From positions 62,001 to 126,000 of the forward strand of contig NW_027506894.1 in NCBI RefSeq assembly GCF_052324685.1: a stretch of DNA of 64,000 nt, in the 5' to 3' direction. The notes under the pieces are model-generated. The model searched no databases, was not told where the DNA came from, and was given only the letters and a program-made list of their open reading frames with translations. Below are positions 51,724 through 62,689 of this stretch, piece after piece; position 1 is the first letter of the stretch; every line of letters begins with the position of its first letter. The stretch is from Brachyhypopomus gauderio. Lineage: Eukaryota > Chordata > Actinopteri > Gymnotiformes > Hypopomidae. The position numbers were made by a program, and so were the translations under genes.

Positions 51724-54700
51724 ATGGAAACCATCTCTGTGCTCCTCTCTCTACTGTTGGGTAAATATTCACTAATAATCACTAGGCTCAAAACACCTGT
51801 TTGCTCTGAACATATTCAGTATGAATTTGTGATTATTACGCATATTTGATTATTCAAATTTTTATCTGGTGGAAAAAATTATTTTCACAATGTCAAAGTG
51901 GTCTGGACACCAATTGTTTTCAGGTTCCAGTGTATGTTTTACAGTTCATTAACATAAATGTTATATTAATATTAATGTTGCTGTAACGTGGGGAAGAGGC
52001 ACGACGAGACACGTTGTGGTGAAAACACACTTTTAATTAACGAAGACGGTGGAGTCCAGCGCGAGTAGTGCACACAGCACTCTTAACATTAAAACACACA
52101 CACACAGGCACAAGCTTTAGACAAAGACGATCACGAGACATTGTGCGAACGCACATTAAATAGATGAAGTACACAATCCCCAGTTGTAACAGTCAGAACT
52201 ATACACTGATCACTGTTACACACTGATCACGAGACGAGACACAGGTGAGACGGATGAACACGCTCACACACAACCCCACGGAGATACATATACGGTCATA
52301 ACCAGACGCAGATGACATAAAAACACACGCCCAAAAGGAGGGGTCTGGAGCTGCTCCGTGACAGTTGCCTTTTACTTATGAGAAGAATTTATGTTTAACC
52401 AGTTACATGTCAACATATTGAAAGCTGAAACTGAATATTTAAGTAGCAATAAATAAATAAATGTAAAGACCATGCTGTTAAGTCGTACTGAGAGGCGGCG
52501 GACACAAGTGTGATTGAGGGTTTATTTACAGGAAGGACACTGTCAACATTATCAACCTCTTTTGAACTCACCATGACAACACGGTGGGCATGACGACAGC
52601 GAGGCATGACAAACAGACTTATAGGACTAACACCAAGACTATAAGATGAAGACAGAACTACCAGAATATACCTTAACACACACAGTGAACACAGACAGAT
52701 GATGTGAACAAGGCAGATACTCTACAGAAGGGATGCACATAGACCAACTAAACACACTAGACATACAACCAGACTAAACCAGGTACACACAGAAATTCAG
52801 AAACCAGAACGTAGAACAATGAGATCATAACCTTGAGCAGTGATAAATGACCTACACAGACCTCACCAAGATTCATACACCGACCCACGAGACTCAACAC
52901 TAGAGGTACAAACAAGACAGACAGAACGAGACACAAGGAGCAAAAACAGAGACATGACTGACAGATAGGAGGAGCTAAACTGGAGACACAAACAAGACTG
53001 ACAGATGTGGGCGGAGCTAGATGTGACACGTAAATAATGTAGTGAATTTAGACTAATAAGATTTTTGCTTCCTCTTGTCATATTTGGTTTCTACTTTCTC
53101 ACAACCCACTACTTCCACCAATGGTGAGGATCAATCCTGCCAAACTTACAATAAGAGATTTTAAGAGATAGATTTATTTCATTCACTGAAAAGCGAGACT
53201 TGTTTTTCTTCATGTATCTACTATTTTATAAATATTTCTTTGAGTGGTAGGATTGAGTAATATAAAACTTTACACTGTGCTATTTAAAAATGTCAATGTA
53301 ATATAAAACTTTACACTGTAAGCTTTATTTAAAAACCTGATTGAGCACATGGCACCACTTACAAACAAGAAATATCAAACATACTAAAAAATACCCAACA
53401 TAATTCTCCTCTCATGTGAACTGCTCCATGTGTACCATACAAGTCACATGCTGTGTGTTTCCTGTTCAGCTGAGCTGAAGGTTATGTGCACCCCTGTTCA
53501 CCCTGTTCACCCCCCTATTCACCCCCCAGTTCACCCCCCTGTTCACCCTGTTCACCCCCCTATTCACCCTCCAGTTCACCCCCCTGTTCGACTCCCAAAT
53601 TCATCTGTCCACCAAAGTCTTCTGGGGTTGAACATCTTTCAGATGGAAAGGACAGAGGAAATGTTAATACCCTTCACATTTACCCCATCACGTCTACCCT
53701 GCTACATCTACCCCAGCCCTTCACATCTACCCCATCACATCTACCCTGCTACATCTACCCCATTACATCTGCCCTGTCACATCTACCCCAGTCCTTCACA
53801 TCTACCCCTATAGCCTCATTACTGTTACTCAGTGCCATGTAATAATGTTGAATCTGATCTGTGCTACCACAGTAGTGCCACATCACAACACACGCCCACA
53901 GCACTGGAGAACATTCCTGACAGTTTCATATCAGACCAATATCACCCCATCACTGAGTCACTAAGAAGAGAAACTTTTCCAATCTTTTCTGCTGCAGGTG
54001 GAAGTCGTCTCAGAACATTCAACATCACAGGATATGAGAATCTGACTCAGTCTGAGGCTCAGACAGCTTGTAGAAGAAACTACACCGACCTCGTCACTGT
54101 GTACAGTGAGGAAGACAACAGTGTACTGGCTAATCTGACTGAGGAGGCTGGATTATATGCTGCCTGGATTGGGCTGTACCACAGTCAGCCCAGATATAAA
54201 TGGTCTAATGGTGATGCAGTTACATTCCGAGACTCAACACAAGACTGTGGGACATGGAGCTGCTGTGTTGCTATGAAGGCTGAGGGTTCATGGGAGACTG
54301 GTAACTGCACAGAGAAAAAGAATTTTATGTGTTATAAACAAGGTAAATACTTACTATAGAGGTTTCAACCATATTAAATACTATAATTATTGATGTCATC
54401 ACCTTTAAGTCTAAACATATAATTAAGGATTGATTTGTTAATTGTTTAATCACTGCAGATTCGTGCCACAGTTATCAGTTAGTGCTTGAGCCAATGTCCT
54501 GGTATGAAGCCCAGAGATACTGCAGGGAGAACTACACTGATCTGATCAGCATCAGAGATCAGGAGCAAAATGAAGAGGTGAATCTGAATGGGAAGAACAG
54601 CACCACCCCCTTCTGGATCGGCCTGCTGTGTGATGACTGGGAGTGGGCTGATGGAGGTCTCTCCACCTACAGGAACTGGGGGACTGATCAGCCTCAGACA

Positions 54701-56098
54701 ACAGGAGACTGTACAAAACTGCAAAGAGGGAAATGGATCTCAGTGTCCTGTAATACTGGTTTTCCTGCTCTGTGCTACCACAGTAATGCCACAGGTATCA
54801 CAACACACGCCCACAGCACTGGAGAACATTCCTGACAGTTTCATATCAGACCAATATCACCCCATCACTGAGTCACTAAGAAGAGAAACTTTTCCAGTCT
54901 TTTCTGCTGCAGGTGGAAGTCGTCTCAGAACATTCCACATCATTGTGGATGAGAGTCTGACTCAGTCTGAGGCTCAGACAGCTTGTAGAAGAAACTACAC
55001 CGACCTTGTCACTGTGTACAGTGAGGAAGACAACAGTGTACTGGCTAATCTGACTGAGATGGTGCATCCCAGTACTGCCTGGATTGGGCTGTACCACAGT
55101 CAGCCCAGTTATAAATGGTCTAATGGTGATGCAGTTACATTCAGAAACTCAACACAACAGTGTGGGACATGGAGCTGTTGTGTTGCTATGATGGCTAATG
55201 GTTCATGGGATTGTAATAACTGCACAGAGAAAAATCATTTTATGTGTTATAAACAAGGTAAATACTTACTATAGAGGTTTCAACAATATTACAAACTGTA
55301 ATTATTGATATCATCACATTCAAAGATTTACTTAAGAATCAATTTTAATTTCATGTGCTATAAATATGGTAACAACCTGACTGGAACTATTGATAAATTC
55401 CTTATTCATATCAACCTCATAACTTCAATTGCATAAACATAAATAAACCGTGTTTACCTTTGACCTCTACAGATGTTATTAGAGCCATGCTCAGCTCAGG
55501 CTGGGAGTGGGCTGATGGAGGTCTCTCCACCTACAGGAACTGGAGATCTTGTGTCCCTCAGCCATGTGATTGTGTAAAACTGATGAAGGATGAATGGTCT
55601 CCATCAGCGTGTAATGATCCTGCATCTGCTCTGTGCTACAGCAGTAAGTCATGATGTTACCAACACTAAAATGTTCTCTGCAGTCTAGATCAGTAGAATG
55701 AAGAAGTGTCTCTGGTGTTTGTGTCTCTGTCAGCGTCCATCCATGTGAGTGAGGTCAGGATGATCTGGGAGAAAGCTCTGGACTACTGTAAGGAAGGTCA
55801 CAGGTCTGGTCTCCTGCGCATTGAGTCTCACCTCGACCAGAAAGAAGTGGAGTCTGAACTCAGAAGGAATAACGTCTCTGGGCCTGTGTGGGTGGGGCTT
55901 AGACAGAGCCGACTCTTTGGGTTCTGGATTTGGTCCAATGGGATGGTTGTGGGATCTTGGACCAACTGGAAGGGAGGAAGACAGCCAGAACTTCCCCTGT
56001 CTCACCAGTGTGGCGCCATAGAAACAAGAGATCAAGGCTACATGTGGATGGACATGAACTGTAGGAATGAACTCAGAGTTTTATGTGAAGTGAAATGA
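51724..56098 (+). CDS. Secreted C-type lectin with 5 CTLDs, one truncated (copy A')
   Basis: Shorter paralogue of the 11-domain gene. Signal-peptide exon 51724-51760 encodes the same METISVLLSLLLG start. CTLD exons: A1' 53998-54342, B1' 54459-54794, A2' 54913-55257, B2' 55473-55643 (only 171 bp), terminal 55734-56098 (TGA). All junctions are phase 1 and join into about 432 codons. B2' has lost the N-terminal half of its CTLD in frame (from the SYQL start through FWIGLLCDD). The terminal CTLD keeps GGRQPE and WMDMNC. No transmembrane segment is visible, so secretion is predicted. Upstream, 53829-53880 is a dead remnant of another B exon. Expression and exon use are unproven. Confidence 0.72.
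51982..52363. mobile_element. Solo LTR, uninterrupted copy
   Basis: 382 bp, TGTAACGTGGGG to CTCCGTGACA, flanked by the 5-bp duplication gttgc at 51977-51981 and 52364-52368. Counterpart of the interrupted LTR at 12536-13707, so inserted before the segmental duplication. Confidence 0.88.
52440..53035. repeat. Dispersed repeat in lectin intron, copy A'
   Basis: Counterpart of 13775-14375, possibly another LTR (ends gatgtgacacg). Boundaries uncertain. Confidence 0.4.
53471..53668 (+). other. Possible stalk exon with VHPP repeat expansion
   Basis: After the acceptor-like cctgttcag, the phase-1 frame reads AELKVMCTPVHP and then repeated VHPPIHPPVHPP units from tandem ttcacccccctg repeats (about 53495-53590). 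Copy A has a single VHPPVQ. No clear donor is visible; it may be an intronic minisatellite that happens to be open. Confidence 0.25.
53669..53815 (+). repeat. ACATCTACCCC satellite, uninverted copy
   Basis: Degenerate units of cttcacatctacccc. Same segment as 15244-15396 but in the opposite orientation and directly joined to gttaatac on its left. Confidence 0.85.
53829..53880 (+). pseudogene. Remnant of a lost B-type CTLD exon
   Basis: The sequence ctcagtgccatgtaataatg and ctgtgctaccacagtagtgcc matches the last 50 bp of B exons (CNTGFPALCYHSNAT), but the donor has been deleted (ccacatcac instead of ccacaggtatcac). It shows that copy A' once had at least one more A+B pair. Confidence 0.78.
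53998..54342 (+). CDS. Lectin A', CTLD exon A1'
   Basis: 345 bp, phase 1-1, reading FNITGYENLTQSEAQ, GLYHSQPRYKWSNG and CGTWSCCVAMKAEG. Six sequons or near-sequons as in A2. Confidence 0.78.
54459..54794 (+). CDS. Lectin A', CTLD exon B1'
   Basis: 336 bp, phase 1-1. ENYTDLISIRD gives one extra sequon compared with the EKYTDL of other B exons. Confidence 0.78.
54913..55257 (+). CDS. Lectin A', CTLD exon A2'
   Basis: 345 bp, phase 1-1, reading FHIIVDESLTQ and EMVHPSTAWIGLYHSQPSYKW. EMVHPST replaces the EEAGLYA of other A domains, a local patch of divergence. Confidence 0.78.
55473..55643 (+). CDS. Lectin A', truncated CTLD exon B2'
   Basis: 171 bp, phase 1-1. Reads DVIRAMLSSGWEWADGG, jumping from the exon start to the second half of the domain. 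Relative to B5 of copy A an in-frame deletion of about 159 bp removed the first conserved Cys and the WIGL core. RSCVP replaces RSRVP, adding a Cys. Confidence 0.75.
55734..56098 (+). CDS. Lectin A', terminal CTLD exon with stop codon
   Basis: 365 bp ending in TGA, same motifs as 21727-22091, with a few substitutions (EGHRSG for EGNRSG, NNVSGP for NKVPGP, which creates an NVS sequon). Confidence 0.8.
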
Positions 56099-56904
56099 TC
56101 TGACTGGTGCTCTTCAATCATTCAGGATATTTCACACACATGCCAACACACCACACGTTACAACTTGTTTCATAATCTACAGTGCTGCAATAACCACCCC
56201 ACCCTGCTTAATACAGTACACAGCAGATGTGAGTACACCCCGTAATATCACAGTCAAATTGTTAAAAAAATTTCTTAATAATTGCATTATATCAAAGTTT
56301 GCAAACAGAGATTTTTCTCTTATGTACAATTTAAAAATAAATGATATAGAAAGCTTGCATTAAAAATACTGGCCCCAGTCTAGGAAAAGGAAATACACCT
56401 TTGACGACTGCCACACACCTTACAACATATGTTGGTATTGAAACAAAACAGAGTACATTGGTTTTCCAATTAGCTGAACTGCATAAAAATGTTTATTAAG
56501 CAGCACAATGTTGTCAGGTTTGCATGTCTATGTGCGTCAAGGCTCCATGGGAAATAATTGCCGGAGGTGTTGAAAAATCAGACTGTAAAACACAAAGACT
56601 GAAAAGGAAGAGCTGTCCCTAGAATGTCAGTTGAAACAGTAATCACTGAACAAGCCAGAGATCCTCTAACTGTGACTGTGTAGGCTGTCCTCAAAACATT
56701 ATGCCACAGACAACGTGCTACTTACACAGTCTAGCTCTGGGAAACAGACAGGCCAGTGGGGCTGTCAGTGGAAGCACAGTGTCTGTGTCAGCTCAGACAG
56801 GGCAAAGGACATTGTGTAAAGTCAATCTGTGTGGACAGCATACGAGACAAAAACCTTTCATTGCCCATCACAACAAATATGCAAGATTAAATTTAGGGAA
56901 TGGA
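56099..56904. other. Lectin A' 3' flank, no other gene seen
   Basis: Counterpart of 22092-22884, with candidate poly(A) signal AATAAA at 56336-56341. Confidence 0.55.
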
Positions 56905-57330
56905 TGGTCCCGCAAGAGAAGCACAGTCCCGCACGGTCCTGACAGAGAAGCACAGTCCCGCACGGTCCTGACAGAGCAGCACAGTCCCGCATGGTCCCGC
57001 AAGAGAAGCACAGTCCCGCACGGTCCTGACAGAGAAGCACAGTCCCGCACGGTCCTGACAGAGAAGCACAGTCCCAAATGGTCCTGACAGAGAAGCACAG
57101 TCCCAAATGGTCCTGACAGAGAAGCACAGTCCCGCACGGTCCTGACAGAGAAGCACAGTCCCAAATGGTCCTGACAGAGAAGCACAGTCCCAAATGGTCC
57201 TGACAGAGAAGCACAGTCCTGCATGGTCCTGACAGAGCAGCACAGTCCCGCATGGTCCTGACAGAGAAGCACAGTCCTGCATGGTCCTGACAGAGAAGCA
57301 CAGTCCTGCATGGTCCTGACAGAGAAGCCC
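56905..57330. repeat. 29-bp minisatellite (copy A')
   Basis: About 15 units of the gacagagaagcacagtcc repeat, with caaatggtcct, gcacggtcct and gcatggtcct variants. Longer than copy A. Minus-strand frames of up to 200 residues are artefacts. Confidence 0.93.
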
Positions 57331-57741
57331 AGAGCGGGGAGTGGGATGATATGGGGCTGAATGAGCACAGAACGTATTGGGAAGAGGACATTTGAAGGTG
57401 AATACCATGAATTCCTCTGGATATTTGAAAATTCTGGCTGACCAGATGACTCCCAGTCACCAGATCCTTCTCAGAAGAGGAATATTCTCACATGATAATA
57501 ATCCGAAACAGACAAAATCACACAGAGTTCCCAAAGAAAATGTGGATATGATGGTGTGTCGGAGAGAGACAGCAGTGCAGCAGAGAGCAGACATGGTGTC
57601 TGAAGAACCACACAGTATCTGTCACTAATAACAGCGGTGAATGGTGCACTGACCTGTGCTCTTGCTGAGTCCATACTGTAGGGCCCGTGTTTTTTATTGT
57701 AATGTGACCTAAATATGATGATCTGGCATTGACACTGCACA

Positions 57742-58162
57742 GGGGTTAGTGTTAGGGGTTAGTGTTAGGGGTTAGGGTTAGAGTTAGGGGTTAGTGTTAG
57801 GGGTTAGGGTTAGTGTTAGGGGTTAGTGTTATGGGTTAGGGTTAGTGTTAGAGTTAGGGGTTAGTGTTAGGGGTTTTGGGTTAGAGTTAGGGGTTAGGGT
57901 TAGTGTTAGAGTTAGGGGTTAGTGTTAGGGTTTAGTGTTAGAGTTAGGGGTTAGGGGTTAGTGTTAGAGTTAGGGGTTAGTGTTAGAGTTAGGGATTAGT
58001 GTTAGAGTTAGGGGTTAGTGTTAGAGTTAGGGGTTACAGTTAGGGGTTAGTGTTAGAGTTAGGGGTTACAGTTAGGGGTTAGTGTTAGAGTTAGGGGTTA
58101 GTGTTAGGGGTTAGTGTTAGGGTTAGGGGTTAGTGTTAGAGTTAGGGGTTAGTGTTAGAGTT
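57742..58162. repeat. Interstitial telomere-like array (copy A')
   Basis: About 420 bp of ttaggg-variant units, the same type as 23573-23834 but longer and with extra variants such as ttacagttagggg. Confidence 0.92.
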
Positions 58163-58734
58163 ATGATGATCTAACTTTGATACACAGTGGTGCTTCGTTT
58201 GTTCTCTACATACTTATGTACATTTGCTTTTCTAACGCAGCCACTGTGTCACTATATTCTGAGCTCATGTTTTCACAACTCCAGTTTTTAATATCTTTCT
58301 GTTCTGGATTCCATGTTGAATAGCATTTTATCTTCTATCATTAGCATATTGTTTAATCTACTGTTTTATATGTAAGCTTTGTGTTCTTTGAAAAGGTTAC
58401 AATTAACAATTAAAAGTAAATTTGAAGTTAAAAAAAAGTAAATCTGAAGTATTTCAATGAAAACTACATTTGCTGTAATGGAGATGCGGATACCCAGGGA
58501 TCTTCACATCTGGAGCTCCAAAACGTTTTTCTCCAACACCACATCACATCAGCAGCACTTACACATGTAAAACCTCATCAGGTGACTCCACATGTGAGCT
58601 TCTAAATTTAAGTATTCACAATGATAAAGTATGTGCATAGTCTCAGCATTTAAAACTGTAAACCACCACTTTCTTTAAAAAAAGATACATTTCAGATTCA
58701 AAACACAGACAGACTTTAAAAAAGTCATTGGAAC

Positions 58735-59017
58735 GACGGGCCCCCTACTGGTCGCCTCCGTCTACAGCGGCAGTTGTCCTGTTGTTGTTGTGTTCGTCCC
58801 TCGGGGGGGGCAGAGCCTGTGATCCGTCTCACCTGAGGGTCGTTTGTTTGTCTATACATGTCTTGTCTTTATACCAGTTGACCGCTGGTCATTATATCCT
58901 TCATTGGGATCATGTCACGGGTTTTTGGTTTGCGCACTATTTCAATTAAACCATCCATTTTCCCTGAGACTTGGCGTGATCGCTTCCATTTTATTTCGCT
59001 CACCCTGCCCATCACAA
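58735..59017 (+). mobile_element. LTR-like dispersed repeat (copy 3)
   Basis: Counterpart of 24409-24688, followed directly by the same MITE. Confidence 0.6.
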
Positions 59018-59222
59018 CAGTGAGGAAAATAAGTATTTGAACACCCTGCGACTTTGCAAGTTCTCCCACTTAGAAATCATGGAGGGGTCTGACATTTTCA
59101 TCTTAGGTGCATCTCCACTGTGAGAGACATCATCTAAAAAAAGTATCCGGAAATCACAATGTATAATTTTTTAATGATTTATTTGTGTCTTACTGCTGTT
59201 CAAATACGTATTTTCCTCACTG
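59018..59222. mobile_element. MITE with cagtgaggaaaata termini (copy A')
   Basis: Counterpart of 24689-24893, with the same inverted termini. Confidence 0.82.
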
Positions 59223-60133
59223 TAGCAATAATATTAAATATGCAAAACTGCCAGTAGACTCATTGACATTACTGCCCTCAATAATGTATAATGTTCTTTT
59301 ACTGCTGCAAGCACACCTATTCTTATGAAATGCTATATCTGCATGTTTTGTTTAACTTGTGTTAATTTTGTTGATATAATGAAGTTTGTATGAACTCTGC
59401 AATTACAATAAGTATGTGAGATGACTTTGTGAGATGAAACAAAGTATTGTATTAATACTGTTAATGGACATTTTAACAGAAATTCAAATATTTGTCTGAA
59501 TCACACAGACCAAAAACACTGGAAAAGAGTGATTCCTAACCTGTTTTTCAACTGAAGTGAAGACATTTTTCAATGCTCCTGTTAACACAATCCTTAATGT
59601 GTGTCCTTTATTCAAAAGATGAGAGCGATAAGAGTTTTGCATTTAATTACGTATCAAAGCGATAAAATGAAGCCAGTGGGAAAGAGGAAACTGATGATAT
59701 GCAAATAATATGCAAATGTTTCTCCAAGAAACAAGACCTGCTCACAGAGAGAATGTCACGGGGCCGAGGGCCATCAGAGGATTTGCATCATGCAAATCAG
59801 ACATGAACCCGTCGAACACACGGACATTATTTCTTACATATTTTGTACATCTTTCATATCTTACCTGGTTAAATTCAGCTGTCAAATCCTTTTTTTCTTA
59901 AAAAATTCTATAAATTATCCGAACATTTTTCCTTGTCTCACAACCAGAGCATATTCAGTGTAAGTTCTTGTTTTAAGTCTAAAGTGCGTCTCTCAGTGAC
60001 GTCTGTGGCTGGTGTCTTCTGTTCAGATGTCTTCCACTTCTACACTGATGAAGATTTATAGTACACAAGGAATAATCCCAACTCATTAGATACATCAAAC
60101 TCTCTGGCCAACGTATAGGGACTATTAGGGAAT
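59223..60133. other. No gene seen
   Basis: Counterpart of 24894-25816, AT-rich, no credible frame. Confidence 0.5.
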
Positions 60134-60345
60134 TTATTAAGGAGTTTTATAGGTGTGTGATTAGCGAATGTAGCCCATCTGATGGTATACACATTTATTA
60201 AGGAGTTTTATAGGTGTGTGATTAGTGAATGTAGCCCATCTGATGGTATACACATTTATTAAGGAGTTTTATAGGTGTGTGATTAGTGAATGTAGCCCAT
60301 CTGATGGTATACACATTTATTAAGGAGTTTTATAGGTGTGTGATA
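60134..60345. repeat. 61-bp minisatellite (copy A'), interrupted
   Basis: Three full units and a partial fourth of the 61-bp repeat. The fourth ends at the target duplication of an inserted element. Confidence 0.92.
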
Positions 60346-60671
60346 CCACGGACGTAGTTTTGGGGGGGGACGGGGGGGACATGTCCCCCCCACTTTTTCA
60401 AAAGCCGGTTTTGGTCCCCCCCAGTTTTTACAGTTAAAACCAAATATTTAAGTAGCGACGAAGTCATGTCCCCCCCACTTTTTAACGGTTAAAAAAACAA
60501 TATCCAAATAGCGACAAATCTAGCACTAGGACCATGCAGCTCCGAGCTCCCCCCCCCGCTCAACAATTTTTGTTCACAGCGCTCAACAATTTTCATTCAA
60601 CCCCCCCCCGCTCAACAGTTCGCCACCCCAGGTTGTGTCCCCCCCACTTATGAAATCAAAACTACGTCCAT
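60346..60671. mobile_element. Non-autonomous hAT-like element in minisatellite
   Basis: Starts ccacggacgtagttttg and ends with the inverted match aaaactacgtccat. The 8-bp duplication gtgtgata is perfect at 60338-60345 and 60672-60679. 326 bp, rich in C and G runs, no coding sequence. Related debris occurs at 16928-16972. Confidence 0.85.
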
Positions 60672-60829
60672 GTGTGATACACTGTAATCTGGATGTGAAT
60701 AGGTGGTCAACATGTAGACCAGCGTTTCTCAACCAGGGTGCCGTCAAAATATTCTGATGTGAAATAAAAAACTATAGTTTTAAAAATTGAATACGCTTAA
60801 AAAATCATTAAAATGTATTTCATATGACC

Positions 60830-60957
60830 AGGGCCCGTATTTATCAAACTTCTTAGAGTGGAATTTTGGACTTAAGTGCTGAAAAATTCTTAGATTTGCT
60901 CCTACTCACAGAGTTAAGTGTAAGTGCCAGTTATCAAAACTCTCAAGTATAAGAATC
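60830..60957. mobile_element. Dispersed element end (copy 2)
   Basis: Nearly identical to 48748-48875. It abuts a piggyBac transposase piece, but this may be coincidence. Confidence 0.6.
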
Positions 60958-61165
60958 CGTTGACCAGCCGACCTGCTTTCATCTTTCCCTAGATAGGGAA
61001 TGGCGTTCAACATATATTTTGTTTCAACATCAGCGGCCACCCAGAACTTAATCGCAAATGTATCGGGTTTATTGGCCACGTACTGAGTGAAACGACAGCG
61101 AGCTTTAGTTGGGAACAGTTGGTCATCAACAGTTGTTATCACCGGGCGTGTAAGAAGCAATACTG
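60958..61165 (-). pseudogene. piggyBac transposase fragment
   Basis: On the minus strand the frame ending near 60906 reads VDDQLFPTKARCRFTQYVAN and then IKFWVAADVETKYMLNAIPY followed by LGKDE, the DDE core region of piggyBac (PGBD-type) transposases. Only about 70 residues survive. Nothing similar was seen in copy A. Confidence 0.82.
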
Positions 61166-61169
61166 TTTT

Positions 61170-61540
61170 TCACAAATTTATAAAATATCTCCGAGATCAT
61201 GGCAAATTTCAAGCAAACTGTGTTGCTGTTCAAACGCCCAAGCAGAGTTTTCACTCAAACTGTGTAGCCGCGTCCCGACGAATTTATAGCTCGTGAATGC
61301 TATTGTGAATAAAGTGTTCATAACAGCACCGCCCATGCCATCATCTCAGTTTCGCTCGCAAAGGTATGCATTTACATACGTAACTTGCATTCTGCTTAAT
61401 TCTTTTGTAATGCCATACAGTCATACATAATGTATGTGTCTAACAGCTAGCCCTGGCGAAGAGGGATTATACCCGAGAGATAATTCCTTTGAGATATGAC
61501 TTGATAAGTAATTACCATTCGCAGAATTCCTGCAAACTAC
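61170..61540. other. No gene seen
   Basis: Sequence not matched in copy A, between the piggyBac piece and the start of the shared TRIM upstream block. Confidence 0.45.
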
Positions 61541-62473
61541 TCCGCCTCCAGATTCGCGGGTGATTCGGTGATTCACAGACCACACTGCAGTTCCCCTGCC
61601 GGCCTGCAGGGTCGCTGCTGAGCTCAACTACTGAACTGAAAAAGGAACGAATCAGCAGAGGAAGTGATTCGATTCAGTTCGTTCACTCAAATGTTTCGTT
61701 CATTTGAACGAATCGTTGGCGAACGACACAACACTAGTGGACCAGTCCATCGGTTTCGTCCGAAGAGAAAGTGTTTGGCGTGCTGGTGAGTCTACAGAAC
61801 CTGTAGTGTTTGTAAAGATCGCTAAAACCATTAATCTTCCAAAAACGGACCTGTGTGTAAGTGTGTTTATTACTGTTACAGATACTAATTTGTAAACAGA
61901 TGAATGAATGTTTAGGACGGTGGCGCGTATTGAAAACGTGAGTGGTGAAGTAGAAACAAACAAATGTTACAAAATGGCGGTAGGCCTCCCTGCATACTGT
62001 AACAAATGTGAATTCAATGTTATGGCAAATGGTGAGATGTGGAATGCTTAAACCGGGTAAACAGAGACAGCAAACTGGAGTGTAAATGCAGTGATACTCG
62101 CACAGTAGGTCAGCTGAAGTTTTAAAAATGCCGGCAGATAGCTGCGCGCATGCGCGAATGACTGGGTGTTATGCGCTTGCCTAAGCGTCACGTGGTGTGT
62201 GGTGTAGAGGGGGTGAGACTGGTGTAAGGCTGAGGGGACAAAACAGTGAAATAGGGGCAACAATTGTGGACCATGTTTTACATGTAAGTCATGGTCTCAC
62301 AATGGCTGAAGCTGGTCGTTGGGTGCAGCTGAATATTGGAAGAACAACTGTGTCTTCATACTTTTTCAACTCCTTTATTTCTTTACAAAAGCTCCTCCTC
62401 CCTGTACACACCTACCTGTTTGAAGAAGTAAATCTTGGAGTGACACACTAGTCTTTATTAATTCTGTGTTCAG
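61541..62473 (+). other. TRIM A' upstream region and non-coding exon
   Basis: Counterpart of 27706-28593, including the hAT-like terminus (61700-61736) and the non-coding exon donor ttcag/gtgag at 62473. An extra segment near 62170-62230 (cacgtggtgtgtggtgtaga) is absent from copy A. Confidence 0.55.
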
Positions 62474-62689
62474 GTGAGTTATAAATATTATGAGAACCTC
62501 TTAACTCTGGTATTTACTTCTTTCTGCCTTATTTCTGAAAGGAGTCTAAACTCCCTCAGCTGGATAAAGGACTACAGTGACTGATTCTCTCCTGTGCTAC
62601 TGTGTTTATTACAGAAGATCTAAAAGTGAAAGTGAAGTTTGTACAGAAGGAGACATTACAGAGAAACAGCACAGCAGCTGTTGGAGGAA

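Noticed and set aside
56858-57460. Minus-strand frames of 166-200 residues (and the similar set at 22836-23291)
   Set aside because: They are translations of the 29-bp minisatellite, open in three frames at once, with no domain and no splice context.
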